A stretch of DNA of 11,272 nucleotides, from the NCBI GenBank assembly GCA_946544695.1, contig CAMNMO010000060.1, forward strand, positions 1 to 11,272, in the 5' to 3' direction. Positions 1-6,134 of this stretch are shown here, piece by piece. Numbering within the stretch: position 1 is the first letter of the stretch; each line of letters begins with the position of its first letter. The position numbers and the translations under genes were made by a program. Under the pieces are notes generated by a model. The model was not told the origin of the DNA. It searched no databases and worked only from the letters and a program-made list of their open reading frames with translations. The DNA comes from an uncultured Ruminococcus sp. GTDB taxonomy: Bacteria > Bacillota > Clostridia > Oscillospirales > Ruminococcaceae.

Positions 1-400
1 TGCAAAGGGCGATGAGATGAGGAGCGAACATCCTAAGAGCTTCACGCCGACCGATGACCCGCTGACCTTCATGAAAGAACTGCCCGAGACAAGCGATGAG
101 GACTTTGACCCCGAGACACTGTCAGCAGATGATAAGCCGCAGGAGACAGGCGATGAGGACTTTGACCCCGAGACGCTGTCAGCTGATGATAAGCCGCAGG
201 AGACAGGCGAATTGCAGGTGGGCGATATCAACGGCGACGGCATGATAACTGTAACGGATATATCAATGGCGGCTGCGCATGTAAAGGGTCTGAAGCCGCT
301 GGAGGGAGATCCCCTGAAAAGGGCGGACATAAGCGGCGATGACAAGGTGACGGTAACAGATGTATCAAAGCTTGCTGCGATAGTCAAGGGAATAGGCTGA
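1..400 (+). CDS. C-terminal part of a secreted dockerin type I protein (5' end outside window)
   Basis: The frame is open from the window edge (first full codon at position 2), so this is the 3' end of a longer gene. An ATG at 17 exists but nothing marks it as the start. Counting from that ATG, residues 27-64 are two copies of an acidic 19-residue unit that probably acts as a linker. Residues 69-127 form a dockerin with two EF-hand-like calcium loops. Loop 1 is DINGDGMITVTD (D70 to D81) and loop 2 is DISGDDKVTVTD (D104 to D115), each followed by a hydrophobic helix ending in VKG. In this family the dockerin docks secreted enzymes or structural proteins onto a cohesin of a cellulosome or cell-surface scaffold. 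Loop 2 has Asp where Gly usually sits at position 6. The catalytic part is outside the window, so the enzyme type cannot be named. The next gene starts 4 nt after the stop, suggesting co-transcription. Confidence 0.85.
   Translation, partial: AKGDEMRSEHPKSFTPTDDPLTFMKELPETSDEDFDPETLSADDKPQETGDEDFDPETLSADDKPQETGELQVGDINGDGMITVTDISMAAAHVKGLKPLEGDPLKRADISGDDKVTVTDVSKLAAIVKGIG
95..208 (+). repeat. In-frame tandem duplication, 2 x 57 bp
   Basis: Positions 95-151 and 152-208 are adjacent 57-bp copies that differ at only two third-codon positions (aca/acg and gca/gct). Each encodes the 19-residue acidic unit DEDFDPETLSADDKPQETG. Only silent differences point to a recent duplication that keeps the frame and lengthens the linker before the dockerin. 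Confidence 0.95.
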
Positions 401-404
401 TAAT

Positions 405-1391
405 ATGAGGAGACGGATAAGACGGATGATCCTTGCGGCGGCAGCGATGATGCTGCTGACAGGCTGCACTGAGACAACTTCTGCGGACAGCACGGCAGAC
501 GCCTCGGAAAAGGTAACGTCGGCGGAAAGTCAGGCTGAGGTGATACCTGCTTTGGACGAAAACGGTCTGTACAACACAGCACCTATATCACAGGCTTACC
601 TGACAAGTGATACTTCGGCGCTGGACGATATGCAGAAGGAGATATACGACATTGCTGTTAATGTGCTTGACGAGATAATAACAGAGGGCATGGACGACTA
701 CGAAAAGGAACTGGCTGTGCACGACTATATTGTCAGGAATGTGACTTATGAAAAGGATAATCTTGACATTTTCGGGGAACACAGCGAACATTCGGTTGAC
801 CCTTACGGTGCGCTGGCAGAGGGCGAATGTATATGCAGCGGCTATACCACGACCTTTAAGATGTTCATGGACATGCTGGAGATACCATGCAGGTCAACAG
901 TCGCACTGAGTGACAGGGACAATGAACACGCATGGAACATGGTGCAGATAAACGGTCACTGGTATTATGTTGATGTTACATGGGACGACCCTGTGCCCGA
1001 TTTTGAGGGCAGACCTGTGCGGCACAAATACTTCAACACCTCAAAGAAAATAATGATGGCACGGCATGAATGGGACAGCAGCGATGACCCCGTGAATGAC
1101 AGCGAGGAGGACAGCTACATCGCACACGAACTGAGGACGGTGGAGAACGAGGAAGAAATATACAGTCTGGCAGAGGAAAGTTTTGAGAAGGGCACATCGA
1201 ACTTTTACTTTGAACCTGATTACGAGACAGACTGGCAGATGGATACTGAGGACATGCCTGATAACTACATAAGCGGACCCGTTGAAGTAAGCTCGAAATT
1301 TTTGCAGGCGCACGGTGATTACGCTGTGCAATGGCAGAGGATAGGATACGGCGGCAGGATAGTTATGTGCGGCTGCATAGTACATGTATGA
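405..1391 (+). CDS. Transglutaminase-like domain lipoprotein
   Basis: This 328-aa protein opens with a lipoprotein signal: a basic n-region (MRRRIRR), a hydrophobic core and the lipobox LLTGC, giving lipidated Cys21 on the outer face of the membrane. A low-complexity Ser/Thr/Ala/Glu linker follows to about residue 48. Residues 75-215 match the transglutaminase/protease-like fold. The catalytic triad is visible as Cys144 in CICSGYT, His175 in EHAW and Asp190 in YYVDVTWDD. Such domains in bacterial surface proteins may be peptidases, amidases or cross-linkers; the substrate cannot be read from sequence. Residues 220-328 are acidic and unrecognised. Start 405 is preferred over ATG 426 because the latter would remove the basic n-region; AAGGGA at 386-391 is a somewhat distant RBS. 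It lies 4 nt after the dockerin gene and just before a terminator, so it is probably the last gene of that operon. Confidence 0.85.
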   Translation: MRRRIRRMILAAAAMMLLTGCTETTSADSTADASEKVTSAESQAEVIPALDENGLYNTAPISQAYLTSDTSALDDMQKEIYDIAVNVLDEIITEGMDDYEKELAVHDYIVRNVTYEKDNLDIFGEHSEHSVDPYGALAEGECICSGYTTTFKMFMDMLEIPCRSTVALSDRDNEHAWNMVQINGHWYYVDVTWDDPVPDFEGRPVRHKYFNTSKKIMMARHEWDSSDDPVNDSEEDSYIAHELRTVENEEEIYSLAEESFEKGTSNFYFEPDYETDWQMDTEDMPDNYISGPVEVSSKFLQAHGDYAVQWQRIGYGGRIVMCGCIVHV

Positions 1392-1406
1392 CATATCAAA
1401 CGACAT

Positions 1407-1456
1407 AAAAAACAGCACCCGAACGGCGGTAAGCCGAACGGGTGCTGTTTTGGTTT
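1407..1456. terminator. Rho-independent terminator, bidirectional
   Basis: A 13-bp perfect stem (1409-1421 with 1439-1451), an AA/AA internal mismatch, then a 4-bp CGGC/GCCG stem (1424-1427 with 1433-1436) around a ggtaa loop. The plus strand continues into a T-rich stretch, ending transcription of the lipoprotein gene. The minus strand continues into TTTTTT (complement of the A-run at 1407-1412), so the same hairpin also ends the minus-strand unit at 1475-1564. Confidence 0.9.
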
Positions 1457-1474
1457 ATAGGGTGGTTTTATATA

Positions 1475-1564
1475 TTAAGGTGTATCTGACAGAATATCGG
1501 GGCTGCACTGTGATGACGGGCAGTGAAAGTTCACTGCCGTCAGCTGTGCATTTTTTTCATACAT
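1475..1564 (-). CDS. Putative 29-aa small protein or regulatory RNA unit
   Basis: On the minus strand an ATG at 1564 is preceded by GGAGG (1574-1570) at a 5-nt spacing, a textbook Gram-positive start. The 29-codon frame begins MYEKNAQLTAV, contains CPSSQC, and ends in SDTP with TAA at 1477-1475. It has its own promoter (1659-1631) and is followed 23 nt later by a hairpin with a T-tail, making a complete transcript of roughly 215 nt. No homologous family is recognised, and there is no signal peptide or membrane helix. A strong hairpin (minus strand 1550-1504) lies inside the frame from codon 5, so the product could instead be a structured RNA with a fortuitous frame. The transcription unit is well supported; that it codes for protein is less certain. 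Confidence 0.5.
   Translation of the reverse strand: MYEKNAQLTAVNFHCPSSQCSPDILSDTP
1504..1557 (+). other. Strong hairpin with plus-strand T7 tail (possible second terminator)
   Basis: TGACGG (1514-1519) and CAGTGAA (1521-1527) pair with TTCACTG (1530-1536) and CCGTCA (1537-1542), with G1520 bulged. An outer TGCAC/GTGCA pairing (1504-1508 with 1546-1550) extends the stem. Seven Ts follow at 1551-1557, so on the plus strand it can act as a back-up terminator downstream of 1407-1456. On the minus strand the same stem falls inside the 29-codon frame, where the T-run becomes Lys/Asn codons. Confidence 0.65.
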
Positions 1565-1630
1565 TTTTTCCTCCATGCAGGTCATGCACGGATAAGACGT
1601 TTTATGTATATCTCCTTATCTCTGAATACA

Positions 1631-1659
1631 AGTATAGCGTCAGAAACGGCAAAAGTCAA
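1631..1659 (-). promoter_or_regulatory. Sigma-70 type promoter for the small unit 1475-1564
   Basis: Minus strand: -35 TTGACT (1659-1654), 17-nt spacer, -10 TATACT (1636-1631). Transcription should begin near 1624-1622. The resulting 5' leader of about 60 nt has a GATAAG/CTTATC stem (1620-1615 with 1596-1591) that covers part of an extra AAGGAG, and then the true RBS at 1574-1570. Confidence 0.8.
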
Positions 1660-1712
1660 GGGCTTTGGGGAAAGTGCAATGTTCTGTTGCGCAATTTCCA
1701 ACAAGGGTTGGC

Positions 1713-1745
1713 AAAAAAACGGCACGCATGATCCTGCGTACCGTT
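1713..1745 (-). terminator. Rho-independent terminator of the amidohydrolase-rsmI operon
   Basis: On the minus strand AACGGTACGCA (1745-1735) pairs with TGCGTGCCGTT (1728-1718), with one G-U wobble and a 6-nt loop. It is followed by a T-run from the complement of the A-run at 1713-1719. It sits 9 nt after the stop of the 308-aa gene, closing that operon before the separate promoter at 1659. Confidence 0.88.
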
Positions 1746-1754
1746 GAATGTTAT

Positions 1755-2681
1755 TCAGCAGATGCAGACCGCTGTGCAGCTGCCTGAGGGCGGGGCTGCG
1801 AAATCAAGGCGCAGCACCGCATCGCTGATGATGTTATCATAGAACCAGCTGTCGCTGTAAAAATCATTGGGGCGGCTGTATCTGTCGGGGGTGCCCAGGT
1901 CACGGCTGACAGCGTTGCGGTCAAGTCCAAGCATGGGCAGGGGATAGGGCGGCACCATTCTTATATAGGAAAGTCTGCGGCTGTCGGTGGAGAAACACAG
2001 CTGCACGCCTATATCACGAAAGCTTATGCTGTCATATTCTTCCTTGCCGTCACGGACACTGCGCAGCGGCAGTTTTGACATAAGCACACGTTCGGTCTCA
2101 CGCAGTGACATTTCGGGGCGCAGTGCTGTGAATCTGCCAAGCGGGATATTGCCGCCTATGGCTTCAAGGGAATGTTCGCAGATGACCTTCATGTCATCAA
2201 GCCTTATCAGCAGGGCTTTTTCAGCGACAGATTCAAAGGGGGTGAACATTTCCGTGACCATATTGAAAGCTTCCCTGGCTTCATCGGGTGAAAGTTCGGT
2301 GCCAAGCAGCAGCTGCGGCTGAAAGCATTCGGGAGCGTAGATGTTTTCCACATCGAAGGACGGCTTTATGGTGCTGTAAAACAGGTAGTTTGCTTTTATA
2401 AGCCCTATCGTCCTGCGGCAGTTGAGACCCACAGTGTAAAGCCTGTTCACATCATCATACCTGTCGGCGGCTGCGGACGAAAACTTTACGGTGATAAGTT
2501 CCTGTCTCGGTGCGGTGGACTCAAATACTTCTATGGCATCATTCTCAAAGCCGCTTTCAAAACGGATAAGTTCTATCTGCGGGCGTATGCCTTTTTCTAT
2601 CATGGCGCTGCCGCACATCATGCCCATTGCTTTGAGTGTGCATTTTTTATCGGGCACAAGTGCCACTGAGTATCTGTTCAC
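1755..2681 (-). CDS. Hypothetical protein, 308 aa, last gene of the rsmI operon
   Basis: I do not recognise this protein. The start is GTG at 2681, preceded by AGAGGTGAG (2695-2687) at 5-nt spacing; the stop is TGA at 1757. It appears soluble, with no signal peptide or clear membrane helix, and is rich in charged residues. The C-terminal third has LGLDRNAVSRDLGTPDR followed by aromatic residues and VLRLDF, a pattern loosely like the helix-turn plus strand of SmpA/OmlA-like modules; this resemblance is weak. The tail ends in a cysteine-bearing CTAVCIC. It begins 30 nt after the rsmI stop, so it is very likely co-transcribed with rsmI, but nothing in the sequence ties its function to rRNA modification. 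Confidence 0.8.
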   Translation of the reverse strand: MNRYSVALVPDKKCTLKAMGMMCGSAMIEKGIRPQIELIRFESGFENDAIEVFESTAPRQELITVKFSSAAADRYDDVNRLYTVGLNCRRTIGLIKANYLFYSTIKPSFDVENIYAPECFQPQLLLGTELSPDEAREAFNMVTEMFTPFESVAEKALLIRLDDMKVICEHSLEAIGGNIPLGRFTALRPEMSLRETERVLMSKLPLRSVRDGKEEYDSISFRDIGVQLCFSTDSRRLSYIRMVPPYPLPMLGLDRNAVSRDLGTPDRYSRPNDFYSDSWFYDNIISDAVLRLDFAAPPSGSCTAVCIC

Positions 2682-2711
2682 AGTATCTCACCTCTTTAGC
2701 GGTAGTTGTAG

Positions 2712-3551
2712 TTATCTGCCCTTTTCCACCAGCATGGCGTAAAGTTCGCCTTTGGAAAAGCCTGTTGCACGGGCTATCTCACGGCAGGCATCTGTGCCAC
2801 GCACGCCCTTTTCGACCAGTGCCTGCACCTGTTCAAATGCCTGCCCGATGGTCTCGGCTTCGGCTATGTCCTCCTCGGCTGCGCCCTCGATGACCAGCAC
2901 GAATTCGCCTTTTGCTGATTTGTTATCGGGGTACATTTCCAGCGCCTGTGAAAGAGTGGTGCGTATGACCTCCTCATGCAGCTTTGTAAGTTCACGGCAG
3001 AGGGATATTTTTCTGTCGCCGAAATAGTCAAGCATGTCCCTGAGGGTCTTATGCAGCTTGTGTGGTGCTTCGTAGAATATCAGCGTTTCACGGGCGTCTC
3101 TGACCTGTGCGAGATGGTCGTAGCGCTGGCGCTTGTTGACCGAGAGAAAGCCCTCAAAGCGGAAACGTGAGGTGTTCAGCCCGCTTATGGCAAGGGCTGA
3201 CACCACAGCTGACGGTCCCGGGACGACTTCCACACGGACGTTGTTTTCAGCGCACAGCTTTACCAGCTTTTCGCCCGGGTCTGATATGCAGGGCATGCCC
3301 GCATCGGTGACGATGGCGGCGTTTTCGCCTGCGAGAAGCTTTGCGAGTATCTGTTCGCCCGCCTGCACCGCATTGTGTTCCTGATAGCATATCATCGGTT
3401 TTTTTATCTCAAAATGGTTGAGCAGCTTCATGGTGACTCTGGTGTCCTCAGCGCAGATGAAGTCTGCATTTTTAAGGGTCTCCACCGCACGGAAGGTCAT
3501 GTCGCCCAGATTGCCGATAGGTGTGCCGACCACATAAAGTATACCCATCAT
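2712..3551 (-). CDS. rsmI: 16S rRNA (cytidine1402-2'-O)-methyltransferase RsmI
   Basis: RsmI uses S-adenosylmethionine to methylate the 2'-hydroxyl of C1402 in the 16S rRNA decoding centre in the cytoplasm. The 279-aa length is typical. Family motifs appear in order: VGTPIGNLGD (residues 8-17), AEDTR (34-38), TDAGMPCISDPG (82-93), VPGPSA (110-115), YEAPHK (160-165), ELTKLHEE (187-194) and GEFVLV (215-220), marking the tetrapyrrole-methylase fold. The C-terminal 60 residues are the usual helical extension. Two ATGs stand together at 3551 and 3548. The first overlaps the amidohydrolase stop as ATGA (4 nt), implying translational coupling; a GGGAGG-type RBS at 3562-3553 serves either. It is the middle gene of the minus-strand operon. 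Confidence 0.97.
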   Translation of the reverse strand: MMGILYVVGTPIGNLGDMTFRAVETLKNADFICAEDTRVTMKLLNHFEIKKPMICYQEHNAVQAGEQILAKLLAGENAAIVTDAGMPCISDPGEKLVKLCAENNVRVEVVPGPSAVVSALAISGLNTSRFRFEGFLSVNKRQRYDHLAQVRDARETLIFYEAPHKLHKTLRDMLDYFGDRKISLCRELTKLHEEVIRTTLSQALEMYPDNKSAKGEFVLVIEGAAEEDIAEAETIGQAFEQVQALVEKGVRGTDACREIARATGFSKGELYAMLVEKGR

Positions 3552-4708
3552 ACTCCCTCCCTGCGGACTGTTCTGCCGTTTATCATGACCAGTGACGGGC
3601 TGCTCATGACTTCAAAGGGGCTGCCTTCAAACAGTGTCAGGTCAGCGTCCTTGCCTGCTTCGAGCGAGCCTGTGCGGTCATATATCAGTGCTATCTTTGC
3701 GGGGGTGCAGGTGACAGCTTTAAGACCGTCATAGAAGCTGAGACCGTGCTTTATGCACACGCCCACCGATATGGGAAGATACTCGATGGGTACTTCCGAA
3801 TGGTCGGTGCACACTGCCACATCAAGACCGCTGCTGCGCAGCACTGCGGCGTTGGCGGGGGAGAGGTTAGCCATCTCGGGCTTGCACCTGTCGCATATAA
3901 CAGGACCCACCACGCAGCTTGTATGTTCATAGCCGAGTTCTTCTGCGATGAGGTGACCGTCGGTGCAGTGTATCAGCGTATAGTCAAGGTCGAACTCATT
4001 GGCGATGCGCACGGCGGTGAAGATATCATCTGCACGGTGGCAGTGGAAGTGTGCCTTCACCTGACGTTTCAGCAGGGGGATCAGGGCTTCCATAGTGCTG
4101 TCAAAGTCGGGCAGGTCGCTTTCAGTCTCAGCCTGTTCCTTGTCCCTGAGATAGCGCTGCGCCTTTTGCAGATTTTCACGTATGATGCTTGCCACAGCCA
4201 TTCTGGTGACAGGGGACTGTTCGTGGTCCATATAGGTAAGCTTGGGATTTTCGCCCATTGCGAACTTCATGCCTACCGTCTTTATTATCATGCTGTCGAT
4301 GCGCCTGCCTGCTGTTTTTATGGCGGTGATGCTGCCTGCGATGGGGTTGGTAGAACCGGGGGATACTATCACAGAGGTGATGCCTGCCTGCCTTGCCATT
4401 TCAAAGCTGAAGTCAAGCGGGTTTATGCCGTCGATGATGCGCAGCTGAGGTGTGCAGGGGTCGAATTCTTCGTTAAGGTCTTCGCCCTCTATGCCGACAC
4501 CTGCGCTTGTAAGACCCAAGTGGGTATGGGCGTCGATAAAGCCCGGGTAAAGCGACATGCCCCTGCCGTCGATATCATCGGGGGTGCACACAGCGGGGTC
4601 GCCCTCGCTGACTGCGGTTATCGTGCCGTTTTCCACAGTGACATAGCCGTGTTCGATGACAAGGTCATCATCGTTCATGGTATATATCCTGACATTTTTT
4701 ATATTCAT
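3548..4708 (-). CDS. Metal-dependent amidohydrolase (imidazolonepropionase-like)
   Basis: A 386-aa cytoplasmic protein of the amidohydrolase superfamily. Metal-site motifs are visible: HxH in PGFIDAHTHLG (His61, His63), the histidine cluster HFHCHRADD (His220, His222, His224), His247 in IHCTDGH, and Asp302 in CTDHSE. The N-terminal residues 1-55 and C-terminal residues from about 345 (GSLEAGKDADLTLF, VMINGRTVRR) form the usual composite beta-sandwich flanking the barrel. Relatives hydrolyse cyclic amides, cyclic ureas or peptides; the substrate cannot be named, and no histidine-degradation genes are nearby. The ATG at 4708 has GGAGG (4720-4716) at 7-nt spacing. It is the first gene of the operon with rsmI. 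Confidence 0.9.
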   Translation of the reverse strand: MNIKNVRIYTMNDDDLVIEHGYVTVENGTITAVSEGDPAVCTPDDIDGRGMSLYPGFIDAHTHLGLTSAGVGIEGEDLNEEFDPCTPQLRIIDGINPLDFSFEMARQAGITSVIVSPGSTNPIAGSITAIKTAGRRIDSMIIKTVGMKFAMGENPKLTYMDHEQSPVTRMAVASIIRENLQKAQRYLRDKEQAETESDLPDFDSTMEALIPLLKRQVKAHFHCHRADDIFTAVRIANEFDLDYTLIHCTDGHLIAEELGYEHTSCVVGPVICDRCKPEMANLSPANAAVLRSSGLDVAVCTDHSEVPIEYLPISVGVCIKHGLSFYDGLKAVTCTPAKIALIYDRTGSLEAGKDADLTLFEGSPFEVMSSPSLVMINGRTVRREGV

Positions 4709-4745
4709 TAAATTTCCTCCGAACTATATGGTTATGGATAATGAC

Positions 4746-4774
4746 ATTATAACACATACCGCAGGATTTTGCAA
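4746..4774 (-). promoter_or_regulatory. Promoter of the amidohydrolase-rsmI operon
   Basis: Minus strand: -35 TTGCAA (4774-4769), 17-nt spacer, perfect -10 TATAAT (4751-4746) with an extended TG at 4754-4753. The expected start near 4739 leaves a leader of about 30 nt with the GGAGG at 4720-4716. Confidence 0.8.
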
Positions 4775-4800
4775 GCAATGGCATAACGGCGGGAAAAATA

Positions 4801-4857
4801 TCTTGACCACATCTTGACTTTTTCTTGGCTGCTTTCTTGACCTTTGGGTGTTATAAT
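4801..4857 (+). promoter_or_regulatory. Extended -10 promoter with four phased TCTTGRC direct repeats
   Basis: A -10 TATAAT at 4852-4857 has the extended TG at 4849-4850, but no good -35 at the normal distance. Upstream, the heptamer TCTTGAC occurs at 4801, 4812 and 4835, with TCTTGGC at 4823: starts 11, 11 and 12 bp apart, about one helical turn. The last copy ends 10 bp before the -10 and covers the usual -35 zone. This is the geometry of tandem half-sites for OmpR/PhoB-type response regulators. The promoter serves the membrane protein at 4929; activation by a regulator is inference. Confidence 0.75.
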
Positions 4858-4870
4858 GATATCAGAAAAG

Positions 4871-4887
4871 GGGAACAGAGAGTTCCC
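4871..4887 (+). other. Small hairpin near the 5' end of the mRNA leader
   Basis: GGGAAC (4871-4876) pairs with GTTCCC (4882-4887) around an agaga loop, a few nucleotides after the expected transcription start (about 4864). There is no T-tail, so it is not a terminator. It may stabilise the mRNA 5' end or be incidental. Confidence 0.5.
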
Positions 4888-4928
4888 GAGAAGAAAAACA
4901 TCAAAGTTATTTTACGGAGGTAATCATC

Positions 4929-5300
4929 ATGAGAAACAACACAATGGAAAACAGGAACGCATTCGTTATTACAAACTTCATCACCGCAGTTATGGCAGCG
5001 CTTTCGGCTTACGGATTCTGCATTTCAAACGCAAAGGGTCATCACTGGGTACTGTTTGTTATGCTGTTCTCATTTATGTCGGGCACCAAAAAGCTGCTTG
5101 ACGATAAGTCCAGAAAGATAAGCCTGATAGCAGGCAGCGCAGCAGCACTTGTGGCAGCGGCGGCAGTCATCTCGCAGGTGGGTGCACTGGTACTGAACAT
5201 CAGGTATGCTTCGATAGTCTACATGGCAGGCGTTGCAGTTCTTTATCTGACCAGAGCGTTCTTTGGTCTGGCAGGAAGAACTGTGGAGTCCGCAGAATAA
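4929..5300 (+). CDS. Small four-helix membrane protein of unknown function
   Basis: The 123-aa product begins at ATG 4929, with GGAGG (4916-4920) at 8-nt spacing. Four hydrophobic segments are visible, at about residues 11-32, 39-51, 64-90 and 93-115, with short charged loops (KKLLDDKSRK at 54-63 after the second). I recognise no family or catalytic motif. It stands alone between its own promoter and a terminator at 5321-5346, divergent from the amidohydrolase operon. The phased repeats upstream suggest induction by a signal-responsive regulator, perhaps for envelope stress, which is inference only. Confidence 0.85.
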   Translation: MRNNTMENRNAFVITNFITAVMAALSAYGFCISNAKGHHWVLFVMLFSFMSGTKKLLDDKSRKISLIAGSAAALVAAAAVISQVGALVLNIRYASIVYMAGVAVLYLTRAFFGLAGRTVESAE

Positions 5301-5320
5301 ATACTTCCGTAAAGCGAGAA

Positions 5321-5346
5321 AGCGGTGCATGGCGCACCGCTTTTTT
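5321..5346 (+). terminator. Rho-independent terminator after the membrane-protein gene
   Basis: AGCGGTGC (5321-5328) pairs with GCACCGCT (5334-5341) around atggc, followed by Ts to 5346. On the minus strand the stem is followed by TTTCTCGCTTT, so it may also weakly end the convergent regulator gene that stops at 5348. Confidence 0.9.
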
Positions 5347-5347
5347 G

Positions 5348-5557
5348 CTATTCATCGTCGATAAATTCAAGTATGTCGCCCGGCTGACAGTGCAGCGCTT
5401 TGCAGATGGCGTTGAGGGTTGAGAACCTAACTGCGCTGACCTTGCCTGTTTTCAGCTTTGAGAGGTTCACATTGCTGACCCCCACAAGGTCGCTGAGTTC
5501 GTTAAGGCTCATTTTTCTGTCAGCCATTACCCTGTCCAATCTGAGTATTATAGCCAT
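5348..5557 (-). CDS. XRE/Cro-type helix-turn-helix regulator (YozG-like)
   Basis: A 69-aa single-domain DNA-binding protein. It starts MAIILRLDRVMADRKMS and carries the HTH core LNELSDLVGVSNVNLSKLKTGK (residues 18-39), then the fourth helix STLNAICKALHCQPGDILEF, the usual layout of the small Cro/C1 HTH_26 group. The start at 5557 has GGTGAGG directly upstream (5566-5560). It lies 12 nt after the DUF2975 gene in the same operon, a known pairing (yoaS-yozG in Bacillus subtilis). The 20-bp repeats upstream of the operon promoter are its likely targets, giving autoregulation. The stop is TAG at 5350-5348. Confidence 0.92.
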   Translation of the reverse strand: MAIILRLDRVMADRKMSLNELSDLVGVSNVNLSKLKTGKVSAVRFSTLNAICKALHCQPGDILEFIDDE

Positions 5558-5569
5558 ATCCTCACCGCC

Positions 5570-6082
5570 TTACAGAGTTTCGTCAGATTCCTGCTGGAGC
5601 TTGGTGCCGTAGCGGAGGAAGGAGGATATTATAAACAGCAGCGAGCTTGCGAATAACTCATTGCTCGACCAAACGAAAGAAAATTCAGTGCCTATGACGA
5701 AGCTGCTGAATTCCTTTGCGGCAATGGGCGAGAACACAGCTGTTACCATCATGACAGCCGCAATGACGAGCAGGCAATTGGAGGTCCTTCTTGTAAAGGG
5801 GGTGTTGTCTTTCAGCGTGAAGAAAAACATCACGGAAGAAATTATGCACACCACGATGTAGCCCACATTTCCGAAAAGATCAAGGGCGGTATCCCGAAAC
5901 CACCGCTGTGCGCTTTCGGTGAGATCGCTGTCAGCTGCGAGCATATTCAGGGTGCTGACAGCCTGCACTATTTTCGCCGCCAGTATCACGGTGAGCACTA
6001 TGGTCATTACAAACATGAATTTCAGTGCGGGGTTCTGCATTCTCATGATCTCTTCGTTCGTAAGTTCTTTTTTGTTTTTCAT
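5570..6082 (-). CDS. DUF2975 family membrane protein
   Basis: A 170-aa protein with four membrane helices at about residues 21-42, 70-90, 102-121 and 141-158. Between helices 2 and 3 lies the family-type loop LKDNTPFTRRTSNCL (90-104). DUF2975 proteins have no established biochemical role and are usually encoded beside a small XRE regulator, as here. I place the start at ATG 6082 (MKNKKELTNEE), with AAAGGAG ending at 6092 and 9-nt spacing. A longer in-frame ATG at 6163 is rejected because it lies within the -35 of the operon promoter (6163-6135), upstream of the transcript start. Gap to the regulator gene: 12 nt. Confidence 0.88.
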   Translation of the reverse strand: MKNKKELTNEEIMRMQNPALKFMFVMTIVLTVILAAKIVQAVSTLNMLAADSDLTESAQRWFRDTALDLFGNVGYIVVCIISSVMFFFTLKDNTPFTRRTSNCLLVIAAVMMVTAVFSPIAAKEFSSFVIGTEFSFVWSSNELFASSLLFIISSFLRYGTKLQQESDETL

Positions 6083-6134
6083 TTTTGTTGTCTCCTTTCC
6101 CTTGTTCGGGTCGTTGTTGTCTTTCGATGTTATG

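Noticed and set aside
1041..1418. 125-codon minus-strand ORF antisense to the lipoprotein
   Set aside because: No RBS, starts within the terminator hairpin region, and mirrors a gene with an intact catalytic triad.
1603..1617. 15-nt match (minus strand AAGGAGATATACATA) to the T7 gene 10 leader used in expression vectors; possible contamination
   Set aside because: Flanking bases do not match such vectors and the ATG is absent; it reads as a chance Shine-Dalgarno-like match in native sequence.
1523..1747. 74-codon plus-strand ORF in the 1456-1750 gap
   Set aside because: No RBS, runs over two hairpins and the operon terminator, and is antisense to the better-supported minus-strand unit.
3746..4711. 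321-codon plus-strand open frame antisense to the amidohydrolase
   Set aside because: It mirrors the amidohydrolase gene, which has clear metal-site motifs, an RBS and a promoter; the antisense product is not protein-like.
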